Shown one piece after another: positions 46,062 to 53,881 of a stretch of DNA of 64,000 nt (positions within the stretch are counted from its first letter, which is position 1; each line of letters opens with the position of its first letter). This DNA comes from Methylobacterium gregans (GTDB lineage: Bacteria; Pseudomonadota; Alphaproteobacteria; Rhizobiales; Beijerinckiaceae). The translations under genes and the position numbers were made by a program. The notes below the pieces were generated by a model. The model was not told the DNA's origin. It did no database searches and was given only the letters and a program-made list of their open reading frames with translations. The stretch spans positions 17,730 to 81,729 of the forward strand of contig NZ_BPQM01000029.1 of the NCBI RefSeq assembly GCF_022179245.1. The letters run 5' to 3'.

Positions 46062-46787
46062 TCAATCCTGATCTTCCATCGACCGCACGATCCGGTCCGT
46101 GAGCGGCAGCACGAGGCGGCAGGTCATGCCATCGGGCGATAGGTTGAGCTGCGCCTCGGCCTCGAGCTGGTAGGTCAGCATCTCCTCTAGAACGATCCAG
46201 CCGAAGCCCCTGCGGCGGTCCTCGCTCGGATCGAGGCGCACGCCCGTCTCCGTCCAGTCGATCATCAGGATCGGGGCACCCTGTCGCGCCGCGCACCGCC
46301 ACGTCACCGCGATGCGGCCGGTCGGCGTGGACAGCGCGCCGTACTTCAGCGCGTTTGTGGTCAGTTCGTGCAAGGCCAGGGCCAGGGGTTCGGCCGCCCG
46401 CGCATGCAACAGCACGGTCGGACCGACCAGCCGGGCCCGCACAGGATCGTCGGCCTGGACGCTGGCCAGCTCGTCGGTGATCAGCGACCACAGGTCGAGG
46501 CCGGCGCGGGGATCGCGGATCACCGTGTTCTGCACCCGCGCCATTGCGCCCAGCCGCCCGTCGAGATGCGCGACGTAATCCTCCAGGCTCTCGCTGCTCT
46601 CGGCGGAGCGCCTCGTGATCATGCGCGTCAGCCAGAGCATGTTGCGCACTCGGTGCTGCAACTCGGCCAGCAGCGCCGCTCGCTCATCATCCGTGTTGCG
46701 TCCCGCTTCCGCCGCCACCGTGAGTCCAGGCTGCTCCGGACGTTCCAGGGGTAGAACCGTTCGGAAGCTCCTCAGGTTCGTTGGCAT
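46062..46787 (-). CDS. HWE-family sensor histidine kinase (no sensor domain)
   Basis: About 241 residues. The phospho-acceptor box (LLAELQHRVRNMLWLTRMITRRS), the N box (ALALHELTTNALKYGALS), the WTE motif (MIDWTETGVR) and the glycine segment (RRRGFGWIVLEEML) are those of HWE kinases, common in alphaproteobacteria. There is no sensor or membrane domain. It lies downstream of a Crp-type regulator, and its ATG at 46787 lies about 100 bases inside the end of that gene, so its translation probably depends on it. Confidence 0.86.
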   Translation of the reverse strand: MPTNLRSFRTVLPLERPEQPGLTVAAEAGRNTDDERAALLAELQHRVRNMLWLTRMITRRSAESSESLEDYVAHLDGRLGAMARVQNTVIRDPRAGLDLWSLITDELASVQADDPVRARLVGPTVLLHARAAEPLALALHELTTNALKYGALSTPTGRIAVTWRCAARQGAPILMIDWTETGVRLDPSEDRRRGFGWIVLEEMLTYQLEAEAQLNLSPDGMTCRLVLPLTDRIVRSMEDQD

Positions 46788-47511
46788 CGAGGTGGGCGCC
46801 CTCGTGCTCCAAGTGCAGGTAGTCCGCATCGAAGAGCGCCACCTTCTGCAAGGCCGCCGGATCCGGGATGGTGAGCGTCTTGCTCCTCAGGACGATCAAT
46901 CCGGCGGAGCGCATTTCCTGCAGGGTGCGGTTCACATGCACGCTCGTCAGGCCCGTCGCGTCGGCCAACTCGGTTTGTGTGACGGGCAACGGGCAGCTGT
47001 TTCCCTCGCTCAGGCCGACGCAGCGCAGCCGGATGAACAGCTCGCAGAGCAGGTGTGCCATTCGCTCCAGGGCGGAGCGCTGCCCGATATTGACCGTCCA
47101 TTCCCGCTGGACGGCCGCCGTGACCAGCGTCTCCCACCAAAGCGCGCGCGTAATCCGCGGATGCCGGTCCGTCACGCCGAGCAGCGCCTCGCGGGGGATC
47201 TGGGCGAAGCGCAGCGGGGTGAGGGAACCGATAGAGTGATCCATCTGGCGCAGCACGAAGACATGCGGGTCGCACAGGTCTCCGGGCACGAAGAAGGAGA
47301 TGATTTGCCGGCGGCCATCCGCCAACTGCTTGTAGCGACAGGCCCAGCCCTCCAGGATCAGGTTGACGTGAAGCGGATTGTCGCCCTCGCGAATGATGTC
47401 CTCGTGGGCGCCGACGGCGCGCACCTTCTGGGCCAAGCCCTGCAGCGCCAGCTTGTCGCCGCCGGATAGGCGGACGAAGTGTTCGAGCTTGCGGATCAGG
47501 CGCTGCGGCAT
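46687..47511 (-). CDS. Crp/Fnr-family transcriptional regulator
   Basis: 274 residues: N-terminal cyclic-nucleotide-type sensor (IIREGDNPLHVNLILEGWACRYKQLADGRRQIISFFVPGDLCDP) and a C-terminal winged helix (PVTQTELADATGLTSVHVNRTLQEMRSAGLI). No cysteine cluster for an Fe-S site is visible, so it is not a classical FNR oxygen sensor. The Gly-rich tail of about 40 residues overlaps the HWE kinase gene. The target is unknown. Confidence 0.88.
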   Translation of the reverse strand: MPQRLIRKLEHFVRLSGGDKLALQGLAQKVRAVGAHEDIIREGDNPLHVNLILEGWACRYKQLADGRRQIISFFVPGDLCDPHVFVLRQMDHSIGSLTPLRFAQIPREALLGVTDRHPRITRALWWETLVTAAVQREWTVNIGQRSALERMAHLLCELFIRLRCVGLSEGNSCPLPVTQTELADATGLTSVHVNRTLQEMRSAGLIVLRSKTLTIPDPAALQKVALFDADYLHLEHEGAHLDANEPEELPNGSTPGTSGAAWTHGGGGSGTQHG

Positions 47512-47766
47512 GAGTGTCCCCCGGACAAGTTCCGGACGGTGCGCGGCACCAGATTAGTCAGGGGAGCCGGCACACGGATTTCACACAGGTGAATGCGCGG
47601 ACCGAAGCCGCCGGCGCTCGCGATTCACGGGCACTCGCCTGTCGGCCCGAAACCGACGGTGGCGTCATGACACCGGCTGAGCGGAGGCGGCGAGCATTGC
47701 CACGGTGCGGGATCAGCTCCGCCTCACGGTAAAGCTTCTCCAGCCGCCGCTGGTCCTCGTAACACT

Positions 47767-48221
47767 GTGATGCGGGTGAACAACGATCCCGATCGCCTCG
47801 TCGACGACATCCGCAAGGTCGACGACGCGACCGTCTGCCAGTTCATGGATGGCGCGCTTGCGGTCGCGGAGCGTGCGCCCGGACTGCCTGAGCGCAGCAT
47901 CAGCATCATCGCGGTGATCGATCATCCGGCCGCGACGCGCCCTCGACGAGATCCCCGCCGCGACGCCGCCCGTCGTCGCCCTCGGCTTCGGCTCTGAGGA
48001 TTACGCCACGGCCACCGGCACCCGGGCGACGTTCGTGTCCATGGCCATGCCGGCGCAGGCGGTCGCGATCACGGCGCGCGTTCGACCGTCTGGTCGCGAG
48101 CGGCAGCGGTGCGGTTGCAGTCGAGGGGCAGATGATCGACATTCGGGTGGCGCTGCAGGCGAAGCGGGTTCTGTCACTCGCGGACCGGATCGGTGCCCGC
48201 GATCCGCAGTTCTGCGCCTAG
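47767..48221 (+). pseudogene. HpcH/HpaI (CitE-like) CoA-ester lyase remnant
   Basis: Three frames carry parts of one protein in order: RVNNDPDRLVDDI and LPERSISIIAVIDHPA (frame of 47767), then LDEIPAATPPVVALGFGSEDYATATG ... AMPAQAVAIT (from about 47942), then FDRLVASGSGAVAVEGQMIDIRVALQAKRVL up to the stop at 48221. These are typical of CitE-like lyases. Internal segments are missing, so frameshifts and deletions have destroyed the gene. Confidence 0.7.
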
Positions 48222-48240
48222 CTGGCAGGGGCACGCGGGG

Positions 48241-48678
48241 ATGGCCCAATTTTCGGCGAACTGCCGTCCGACGCGCTTCGCGAGTTTTCACCGTGCCGTC
48301 CTGCGTTCGAGCAGGACGGCTGCCACGGCCACGCGCGACGGCCCAAGCCGGGTCGGCCAGTATCTGCAGGTGGCGGACCTGCCGACCCTGGATGCCCTGC
48401 ATGGCCTTCTGCGGGGCGGGTCCCACGCCGACGTCGAGGTGACGGATGCCCTCGGCGCCTGGACAGCGGACCGCTACGGCTCGTCGGTCCTAGTTCAGAG
48501 CCTCGGTGGCCAATCCGCGATCTACGAGCCGCCGGAGGGCGGCGAGCCCGACTACGAGTTGCGCGAGGTCATCGAGGCGCATCCCCAGATAACCGCTCGG
48601 CCGTTGGCTGAGTTCGCGATCCCGGTCCCGCCGCTCGTTGAGTCGGTGGACGAGCGGCGCTTCGCCGGCCGGGCCTGA
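48241..48678 (+). CDS. Hypothetical protein, doubtful
   Basis: 145 codons from ATG to stop. The first 50 residues are arginine- and serine-rich without pattern. From about residue 52 (RVGQYLQVADLPTLDALHGLLRGGSHADVEVTDALGAWTADRYG) it looks protein-like, so this may be the surviving part of a larger gene. Not recognised. It lies between a pseudogene and the island border. Confidence 0.3.
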   Translation: MAQFSANCRPTRFASFHRAVLRSSRTAATATRDGPSRVGQYLQVADLPTLDALHGLLRGGSHADVEVTDALGAWTADRYGSSVLVQSLGGQSAIYEPPEGGEPDYELREVIEAHPQITARPLAEFAIPVPPLVESVDERRFAGRA

Positions 48679-48758
48679 CGAAGCCTCACCCGCTAAGGCG
48701 CTACCAAACCGCGTCCAACTGACGCGCTAAGTGGTGGTAAAAGCTCAAGAAAAGAGAG

Positions 48759-48777
48759 TGGCGGAGACGGAGGGATT
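48759..48777 (-). other. tRNA-Ser 3'-end copy, probable attachment site of the island
   Basis: TGGCGGAGACGGAGGGATT is the complement of AATCCCTCCGTCTCCGCCA: T-stem 3' strand, acceptor strand CGTCTCC, discriminator G and CCA, as in a serine tRNA with acceptor GGAGACG. The rest of a tRNA is absent to its right. This is how the distal att site of an element inserted in a tRNA 3' end looks, and an integrase gene starts 118 bases away. Confidence 0.7.
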
Positions 48778-48839
48778 TTCCGAATAGGAACGCTAACCTA
48801 TTGTTAATTATATAAGTGTTTGCCTGCGCTGGCGTTTCC

Positions 48840-48868
48840 GGGACATGACCCGGGACAAATCGGGGACA
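48840..48868 (+). repeat. Three spaced GGGACA repeats in front of the integrase
   Basis: GGGACA occurs at 48840, 48852 and 48863, giving a spacing of 12 and 11 bases, about one helical turn. The repeats face the same side of the DNA between the att site and the integrase start. They could be arm-type integrase sites or regulator sites. Confidence 0.6.
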
Positions 48869-48894
48869 TATGTGCCCCTTCCAGGGTTCTCCGC

Positions 48895-50349
48895 GTGCCT
48901 CGCAAGCCCCACCCCAAGAACGCCTACCTGGAGCTGCACGACGGGTACTACCGGGTGACGATGGGCGTGCCCGTGCCCCTGCGCCGGATGCTCGGTCACC
49001 GCCTGAAGCACTCCCTCGGCACCAAGTCGCTGATCCAGGCGAACGTGATGAAGGTTCCTATCGTCAAGCTGTTCAAGTCGCGCATCGAACACGCCTGGGA
49101 GACCATCGGCGGCCGGAAGCGGTCGGAGCTCCAGGAAGCCGTGGCCTGGGCCAAGGTGATGTCCGAGGTCGGGCCGCCCGGCGGCGAAGCCCACGACCAA
49201 TACGCCGGCCAGCTTCGCGAGCGTGTCGCGGAGATCCGGCAACGGGGCTCCCGGTGGATCACCGACGTCGACGAGGACGGCGATACCTACGACGTCGAGG
49301 TCCACGCGCCCGAGGCCCTCAAGGAGGCCGAGACGTTCTCGGACATCGCACGCGGTGCGGCGACGCCCATCGCGCTCCATCACGATGCCTACATGAAGAC
49401 GCTCAAGATCAAGGCGCGGTCGCTGAGCGACGACACCAGGGCCTTGAGGATCCTGCTGGACTGGTGCGCCGCCCGCGAGATCCCGCCCTACCTCGAACGT
49501 GTCGACGTGAAGGTCGCCGTCCACTTCATGGACGAGTTGCAGGACTTCACCGGCCTGAGCTGGGCCACCGCGGCCAAGTACCTGGGGCGGATCAATCGGT
49601 ACTGGCTCTACCTCGTCAAGCGAACGAACGTAGACCGGAACCCGTTCGAGGGGCTTACCCTGGAGAAGCCGGCGACCGTGCACGGCGAGCAGGAGCGGTC
49701 GTTCACGGACGTCGAGGTCCAGACCCTGCTGATGGGCGACCCGGATCCTGGCATGATGGACGTCATGCTCGTCGCGGCGCTCACCGGTGCACGGCTCGAC
49801 GCGGTCATCGACCTGCGGGTGGGCGAGTGCGCCGATGGATGGTTCACGTTCAAGCCGCAGAAGAAGGAGGTCTCGGCGCGGGACGTCCCGATCCACCCGG
49901 CATTGCGTGACCTCGTCGACGCACGGGTGAGGGGCAAGGCACCCGAGGACGACCTCTTCCCGGAATGGCCGGGGCCGAAGGCCGAAGATTCGATGCGCGA
50001 GCGGAGTTCCTACTTCTCGAAGCGCTTCATCGCCTATCGACGTGGGTTGGGGGTGGCGGACGTCGTCGAGGGCAAGCGGCGCAGTCTCGTCAACTTTCAC
50101 TCCTGGCGCCGCTGGTTCATCACCAAGATGGAACGGGCCGCCGTGAACGGTGACCTAATCGCGGCCATCGTCGGCCACAAGCGGTCCGGGCTGACCCTGG
50201 GCCGGTACAGCGAGGGCCCCGAGATGGAGGCCGCCAAGGCCGCCATTGCCAAGGTGCGCCTGCCGCCGCTCGACGGCAGCCCCATCCAGGAGGCGCAACC
50301 GCTCACCCCGAGGAACAGAAGGAAGCCGGCCGCCGCGACGGCGGCGTAG
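48895..50349 (+). CDS. int: Tyrosine recombinase / phage-type integrase
   Basis: 484 residues. A SAM-like core-binding domain (about residues 160-270) precedes the catalytic domain. Visible active-site parts are the first arginine (ALTGARLDAVIDL), HxxR (FHSWRRWF), the second histidine (AIVGHKRSG) and the tyrosine (GRYSEG). It lies directly beside the tRNA-like att site and should catalyse integration and excision of the island to its right. I prefer the GTG at 48895 (MPRKPHPKNAYLELHDGYYRV); a TTG at 48820 would add residues that overlap the GGGACA repeats. Confidence 0.9.
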   Translation: MPRKPHPKNAYLELHDGYYRVTMGVPVPLRRMLGHRLKHSLGTKSLIQANVMKVPIVKLFKSRIEHAWETIGGRKRSELQEAVAWAKVMSEVGPPGGEAHDQYAGQLRERVAEIRQRGSRWITDVDEDGDTYDVEVHAPEALKEAETFSDIARGAATPIALHHDAYMKTLKIKARSLSDDTRALRILLDWCAAREIPPYLERVDVKVAVHFMDELQDFTGLSWATAAKYLGRINRYWLYLVKRTNVDRNPFEGLTLEKPATVHGEQERSFTDVEVQTLLMGDPDPGMMDVMLVAALTGARLDAVIDLRVGECADGWFTFKPQKKEVSARDVPIHPALRDLVDARVRGKAPEDDLFPEWPGPKAEDSMRERSSYFSKRFIAYRRGLGVADVVEGKRRSLVNFHSWRRWFITKMERAAVNGDLIAAIVGHKRSGLTLGRYSEGPEMEAAKAAIAKVRLPPLDGSPIQEAQPLTPRNRRKPAAATAA

Positions 50350-50364
50350 CCGCGGTCGCCGCTG

Positions 50365-51174
50365 TTAGGTTGCGGTAGGCGGTAGCGTACGGCTCGACCC
50401 CTTACCCGGAGGGTCCTGTCGCAGGTCGGCGGCGACCCGCCGTTTCGGGGAGCGCCTGATCAACTCGTAGCGCCCGTCGTCCGTGGGACGGATGTACTTG
50501 TTGTGCGTGTTCCGGGTCGTCAGCTTCTCCGTGACGACGCCGGGGGTGATCCGCTCGAAATTCCGCCTCGCGAAGTCATGCGTATCCGGGGTGACGGTGG
50601 CATGGAGATCCGCGGCGGTGAGCGGGCCGCGCTTGCGGATCTCGTCGGCGAAGGCCCGCATGAGGCGGTCCCAGAAATGCAGCGAGGTCGAGGCCACGAT
50701 CCCCGCCTTGCGCCCCTTCGGTCGTTCGTCGGTCGGGGCGGGTGCGGATATGGCTGCCATCACGGTGATAAGCCGGTCGACCTGCGAGCGCAGGGCCGCG
50801 TTCTCGGCGGCGAGGCTCGCAAGCACGTCCTCAATCCGGCCGGTCATGCGGTCGACCTGCGCGCGTGTGGCCGGTTCGTCGTCGGGGAAAGCGGTGCCCG
50901 ATGGTCCTGCCGAGCGCGCCAGCGCCAGGAAGCGCCCGAGCGCCCGCTCCGTGCGCTCGTCGAGGTCGAGGGCCGCGAGATGGGGTCGGTAGCGCCGACG
51001 ACGCTTCCAGGCGGCGAAGGGATCCTGGATGTCCCGGTCCGAATGGCTGGCGCCGCCGCCGCCGGCCGAGGCGCTGCGCTCGGCGAACGCGACGCGCAGG
51101 TGGTCGTATGTGACGCGCACCCCGTTCTCGACGAGCAGGTCGGCGACCTCGTCCAGGGTCCTTTGGTCGATCAT
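50365..51174 (-). CDS. DNA-binding-like protein with coiled coil (KfrA-like N-terminus)
   Basis: 269 residues. The N-terminus (LDEVADLLVENGVRVTYDHLRVAFAERSAS) resembles the helix-turn-helix start of KfrA-type plasmid proteins, and is followed by a short coiled coil (RIEDVLASLAAENAALRSQVDRLITVM) and a basic C-terminal part (FARRNFERITPGVVTEKLTTRNTHNKYIRP) that may be a second DNA-binding region. It converges with the integrase gene. A role in island maintenance or regulation is a guess from position. Confidence 0.6.
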   Translation of the reverse strand: MIDQRTLDEVADLLVENGVRVTYDHLRVAFAERSASAGGGGASHSDRDIQDPFAAWKRRRRYRPHLAALDLDERTERALGRFLALARSAGPSGTAFPDDEPATRAQVDRMTGRIEDVLASLAAENAALRSQVDRLITVMAAISAPAPTDERPKGRKAGIVASTSLHFWDRLMRAFADEIRKRGPLTAADLHATVTPDTHDFARRNFERITPGVVTEKLTTRNTHNKYIRPTDDGRYELIRRSPKRRVAADLRQDPPGKGSSRTLPPTAT

Positions 51175-51770
51175 GGCTCCAGCCCGCGGTGAGCGGGGCC
51201 ATGTTCGCCATCAACGATGAAGAAGATGTCAGTGCCTGTGCACGAACTGCATCAACGGCCTGTCGGACGCCATGACCGATGGCCGGGCGCTGCCGGACGG
51301 CAGGCAACGGCATGGTGCGGAGGCCTGCCGGACGCTGGTCCCCAAACCCTGGGCCAAACCCGGGGAGTAAGTCCAGGGAGTGTAACGTTGGGTTTGGTTC
51401 TTGAGGAAGAATGCGGTGGCAGCGAGTAGGGGTATTAGAACCTACATCAGAGCGATTGGAGCCATCGGCCATTATGCGATAAGTAACTGGAAAATATCAT
51501 TTTATTTTGGCTCAACGGGCCGTGTGCCGCCAGAGGCGGCATTCCTGCCTCGAATCTCGAAGTAGCCTCAAAACGCAGCGATCAGGCCGCTTTGCACCAA
51601 ACTTTTCTCAAACTCTCTGCGCCTGCCGTGATGGTCAATCCAATGCCCCGGCATGAGCCGAGGCTATGATCCGCCCCTAAAACATGGTATCGATAAAGAG
51701 CATCGCGTGGGTCTGTCGCTGCATCCCGATGTCATCCGTTGGCCCTGCGCCGCTAGGTTCAAGCGCTGGG
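51175..51770. other. Gap between the KfrA-like gene and the stress cluster
   Basis: No gene can be supported on either strand. Bases 51470-51530 are AT-rich. The remainder has no repeats or motifs that I can interpret. Confidence 0.4.
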
Positions 51771-52580
51771 TCAGTGGCTCATCAGGCAACAGACGGGACA
51801 GTTGCCCAGCAGACCCCTGGTGACGCCTCCGAACGCCCATTCCCGAAGCCGGCCGTGCCCGTAGCCACCCGCGACGATAAGGTCCGCGGCTTGCTCGGAA
51901 GCCGCCTCGACCAATGCCTCGGCGGTCGAGGCACCGTAGGCATGCCTATGGACCGCCGTGGCGTGGACGTCGTGTGACTGCAACAGGCCAATGACGTCCC
52001 GCGCGTCATCCGTTTCCTTCCCGTCGTCGACGGAGACGAGCACGACACCGGAAGCTCGCTTCATGAACGGCAACGCGTCACGCACGGCGCGACGCGCCTC
52101 GCGGGTGTTCTTCCACGCCACCGCGACCCGCCGGGCTTCGAGGTGGTCGACCCCCGGCGGAACGATCAGCACCGGCATGCCGAGCCGCATCAAGGCGTCC
52201 CCAGGGTCTACGGACATGAGCGGGCTGCCGTCGTCGCCACGCCCTGTGACCAGCAAGTCGCCGGCCGCCGACTGCCTCCCGAGGAACGCCGATGGGAAGT
52301 CCAGGGCGGAGCGCCACTCGATCCGGCTCCGCCCCCCGACGGCCTCCTTGAACGTCTCGTGCGCCAGCCGGAGGTCGTTCAGGACGTCCTCCTGGACGGA
52401 AGCGATGCAGTATCCGCCGCCCGGGATCGGGCCGGAAGGCGCCCCGTCGTAGGCCGGCATCTCCGCCGCGACGCCGATCAGGCGTGCCTGGAAATCGTCG
52501 GCGACGTGCGCGGCCAGCCGGACGCGCGCTCGCGCATGCTCGCCGAGGTCGACCGCCACCATGACGCTCTTGTAGGACAT
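51771..52580 (-). CDS. Universal stress protein, two UspA domains
   Basis: 269 residues comprising two UspA folds. The second has the ATP-binding pattern GGYGHGRLREWAFGGVTRGLL. Tandem USPs of this kind are associated with redox and oxygen stress. The ATG at 52580 (MSYKSVMVAVDLGEHARARVRLAA) matches the family start; the longer frame is spurious. It follows the BON-protein gene by 80 bases and probably shares its FixK-type box. Confidence 0.9.
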   Translation of the reverse strand: MSYKSVMVAVDLGEHARARVRLAAHVADDFQARLIGVAAEMPAYDGAPSGPIPGGGYCIASVQEDVLNDLRLAHETFKEAVGGRSRIEWRSALDFPSAFLGRQSAAGDLLVTGRGDDGSPLMSVDPGDALMRLGMPVLIVPPGVDHLEARRVAVAWKNTREARRAVRDALPFMKRASGVVLVSVDDGKETDDARDVIGLLQSHDVHATAVHRHAYGASTAEALVEAASEQAADLIVAGGYGHGRLREWAFGGVTRGLLGNCPVCCLMSH

Positions 52581-52660
52581 GGATGTCTCCGGGCTGGTTG
52601 GTAACGAGGTCAGGCCGGGCCTACCGGTCGAACGGAGCTTACGGCCCGGCCGGGACGCGC

Positions 52661-53308
52661 TCAGGCCAGCGTGAGGTGGTCCTCGACGGCGCGCACGCCC
52701 GGGGCCGACCACGCGGCGTTCTCGGCGATCCGGCGCTCGTGGCAGGCGTTCACTTTGCCCTCCAGGACGACCTTGCCGTCCTTGACCGTCACCTTGATCG
52801 CGTCCGCCTCAAGCTCGGCGCTGCGCTTGAGCGCCGCCACGATCTTCGCGCGCACGTCGGGAACGCTCGCCTTCGGCGCCACCTCAATGGCGTTCACGAT
52901 ACCCGCCACACCCGCGAGCCGCCGGATCGCCCGGTAGGCCTCTTCCTTTTGGTATTGCCAGCCCAGCTTGCCGGACAGCGTCACCCAGCCATCCTGGACC
53001 TTCACCTGCACGGCGTTCCGCGGCACGGTCACCGACCAGTCTAGCATCTGCACGGCGCGGCGCGCCAAGTCCTCGTCGCGCGGCGGCGTCTCGCCGCCGA
53101 AGCGCACCTTGATCTCCTCGACCACCCCGCGCACGCCGCGCACCTTCTGGGCGGCCTTCTCGGCGGCGACGCGTTCCGTGTAGCTCCCGACATGGCCGGT
53201 CAGCGTGGCGATGCCGTTCTCCACGGAGACGCCGACATGGGCGGCGTCGATGCTCGGGTCGAACTCAAGCTCGTCGATGATGTTCTGGCGGATCTGCTTG
53301 TCGCCCAT
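52661..53308 (-). CDS. Protein with three BON domains
   Basis: 215 residues with three BON repeats (IDAAHVGVSVENGIATLTGHVGSYTER, NAVQVKVQDGWVTLSGKLGWQYQKE, ADAIKVTVKDGKVVLEGKVNACHER). There is no signal peptide, so it acts in the cytoplasm, unlike OsmY. Such proteins are often found beside universal stress proteins in FNR/FixK-regulated groups. An FNR-type box is centred about 80 bases upstream, inside the end of the receiver gene. Confidence 0.9.
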   Translation of the reverse strand: MGDKQIRQNIIDELEFDPSIDAAHVGVSVENGIATLTGHVGSYTERVAAEKAAQKVRGVRGVVEEIKVRFGGETPPRDEDLARRAVQMLDWSVTVPRNAVQVKVQDGWVTLSGKLGWQYQKEEAYRAIRRLAGVAGIVNAIEVAPKASVPDVRAKIVAALKRSAELEADAIKVTVKDGKVVLEGKVNACHERRIAENAAWSAPGVRAVEDHLTLA

Positions 53309-53356
53309 CGCTCGTCTCCTCGATAAGGGCTGGGCCGTCGCTGGCCTCGACGGAGG

Positions 53357-53809
53357 CTAGGACCGGCAGGCTGGGGGACATTGATCCAGCGCAACGTCCT
53401 CGCCCGCCGCGATCCGTGCGGCCATCGGGCAGGCTCGTCGGTCTACCCGGACCGGGCAGCGGGCGGTCACGGCGGCGACAACGTCCCGCGCATCGAACAG
53501 GCGGTCGAACGTCGGCACGTCCGAGAAGGCGCGCGGCACGCTCGCGTTGCCCGCGATCAGCGCGAAGGGGATGCCCTGGCGGCGCAGGGCACAGGCGAGC
53601 GAGAAGCCGGGCCCCCGGTTCAGGTCGGTGCTGATCACCGCGAAGTCCGGCGGAGCCTCGTCCAGGGTCTCGGACGCCTCCATGCACGTGCCGTAGGGGC
53701 CGCTGACCGCGCAGCCGGCGTCGGTGAGGACGTCCTCCAGCCACATGCCCGGCAGCGCCTGGGGCTCCGCGACCAGCACGACCGGCCTTGTGTCCCGTTC
53801 CTTTTGCAT
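53357..53809 (-). CDS. Receiver-like (CheY-fold) protein, degenerate
   Basis: 150 residues. The fold is that of a response-regulator receiver (VVLVAEPQALPGMWLEDVLTDAGCAV ... FAVISTDLNRGPGFSLACALRRQGIPFALIAG). The phospho-acceptor aspartate may be in STDLNRG, but the acidic pair at the start reads AEP instead of DD. There is no output domain. The C-terminus is cysteine-rich (DQCPPACRS). It has its own FNR-type box 65 bases upstream. Confidence 0.75.
   Translation of the reverse strand: MQKERDTRPVVLVAEPQALPGMWLEDVLTDAGCAVSGPYGTCMEASETLDEAPPDFAVISTDLNRGPGFSLACALRRQGIPFALIAGNASVPRAFSDVPTFDRLFDARDVVAAVTARCPVRVDRRACPMAARIAAGEDVALDQCPPACRS
53381..53394 (-). promoter_or_regulatory. FNR/FixK-type box before the BON-USP unit
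   Basis: TTGATCCAGCGCAA fits TTG(A/C)-N6-(T/G)CAA. Its centre is about 80 bases upstream of the BON start, inside the last codons of the receiver gene. Confidence 0.6.
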
Positions 53810-53867
53810 CGCCCGACTCCCGCTTCCGGTTGCTGGGGCGAGGATGAAGACGGTCCGCCGGACCGCG

Positions 53868-53881
53868 TTGCGCTAGATCAA
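53868..53881 (-). promoter_or_regulatory. FNR/FixK-type box before the receiver gene
   Basis: TTGCGCTAGATCAA fits TTG(A/C)-N6-(T/G)CAA. Centred about 65 bases upstream of the receiver start; it overlaps the stop codon of the Nramp gene. Confidence 0.6.

Noticed and set aside
48820..48894. Integrase start at TTG 48820
   Set aside because: It would translate through the GGGACA repeats and adds residues unlike integrases; the GTG at 48895 fits better.
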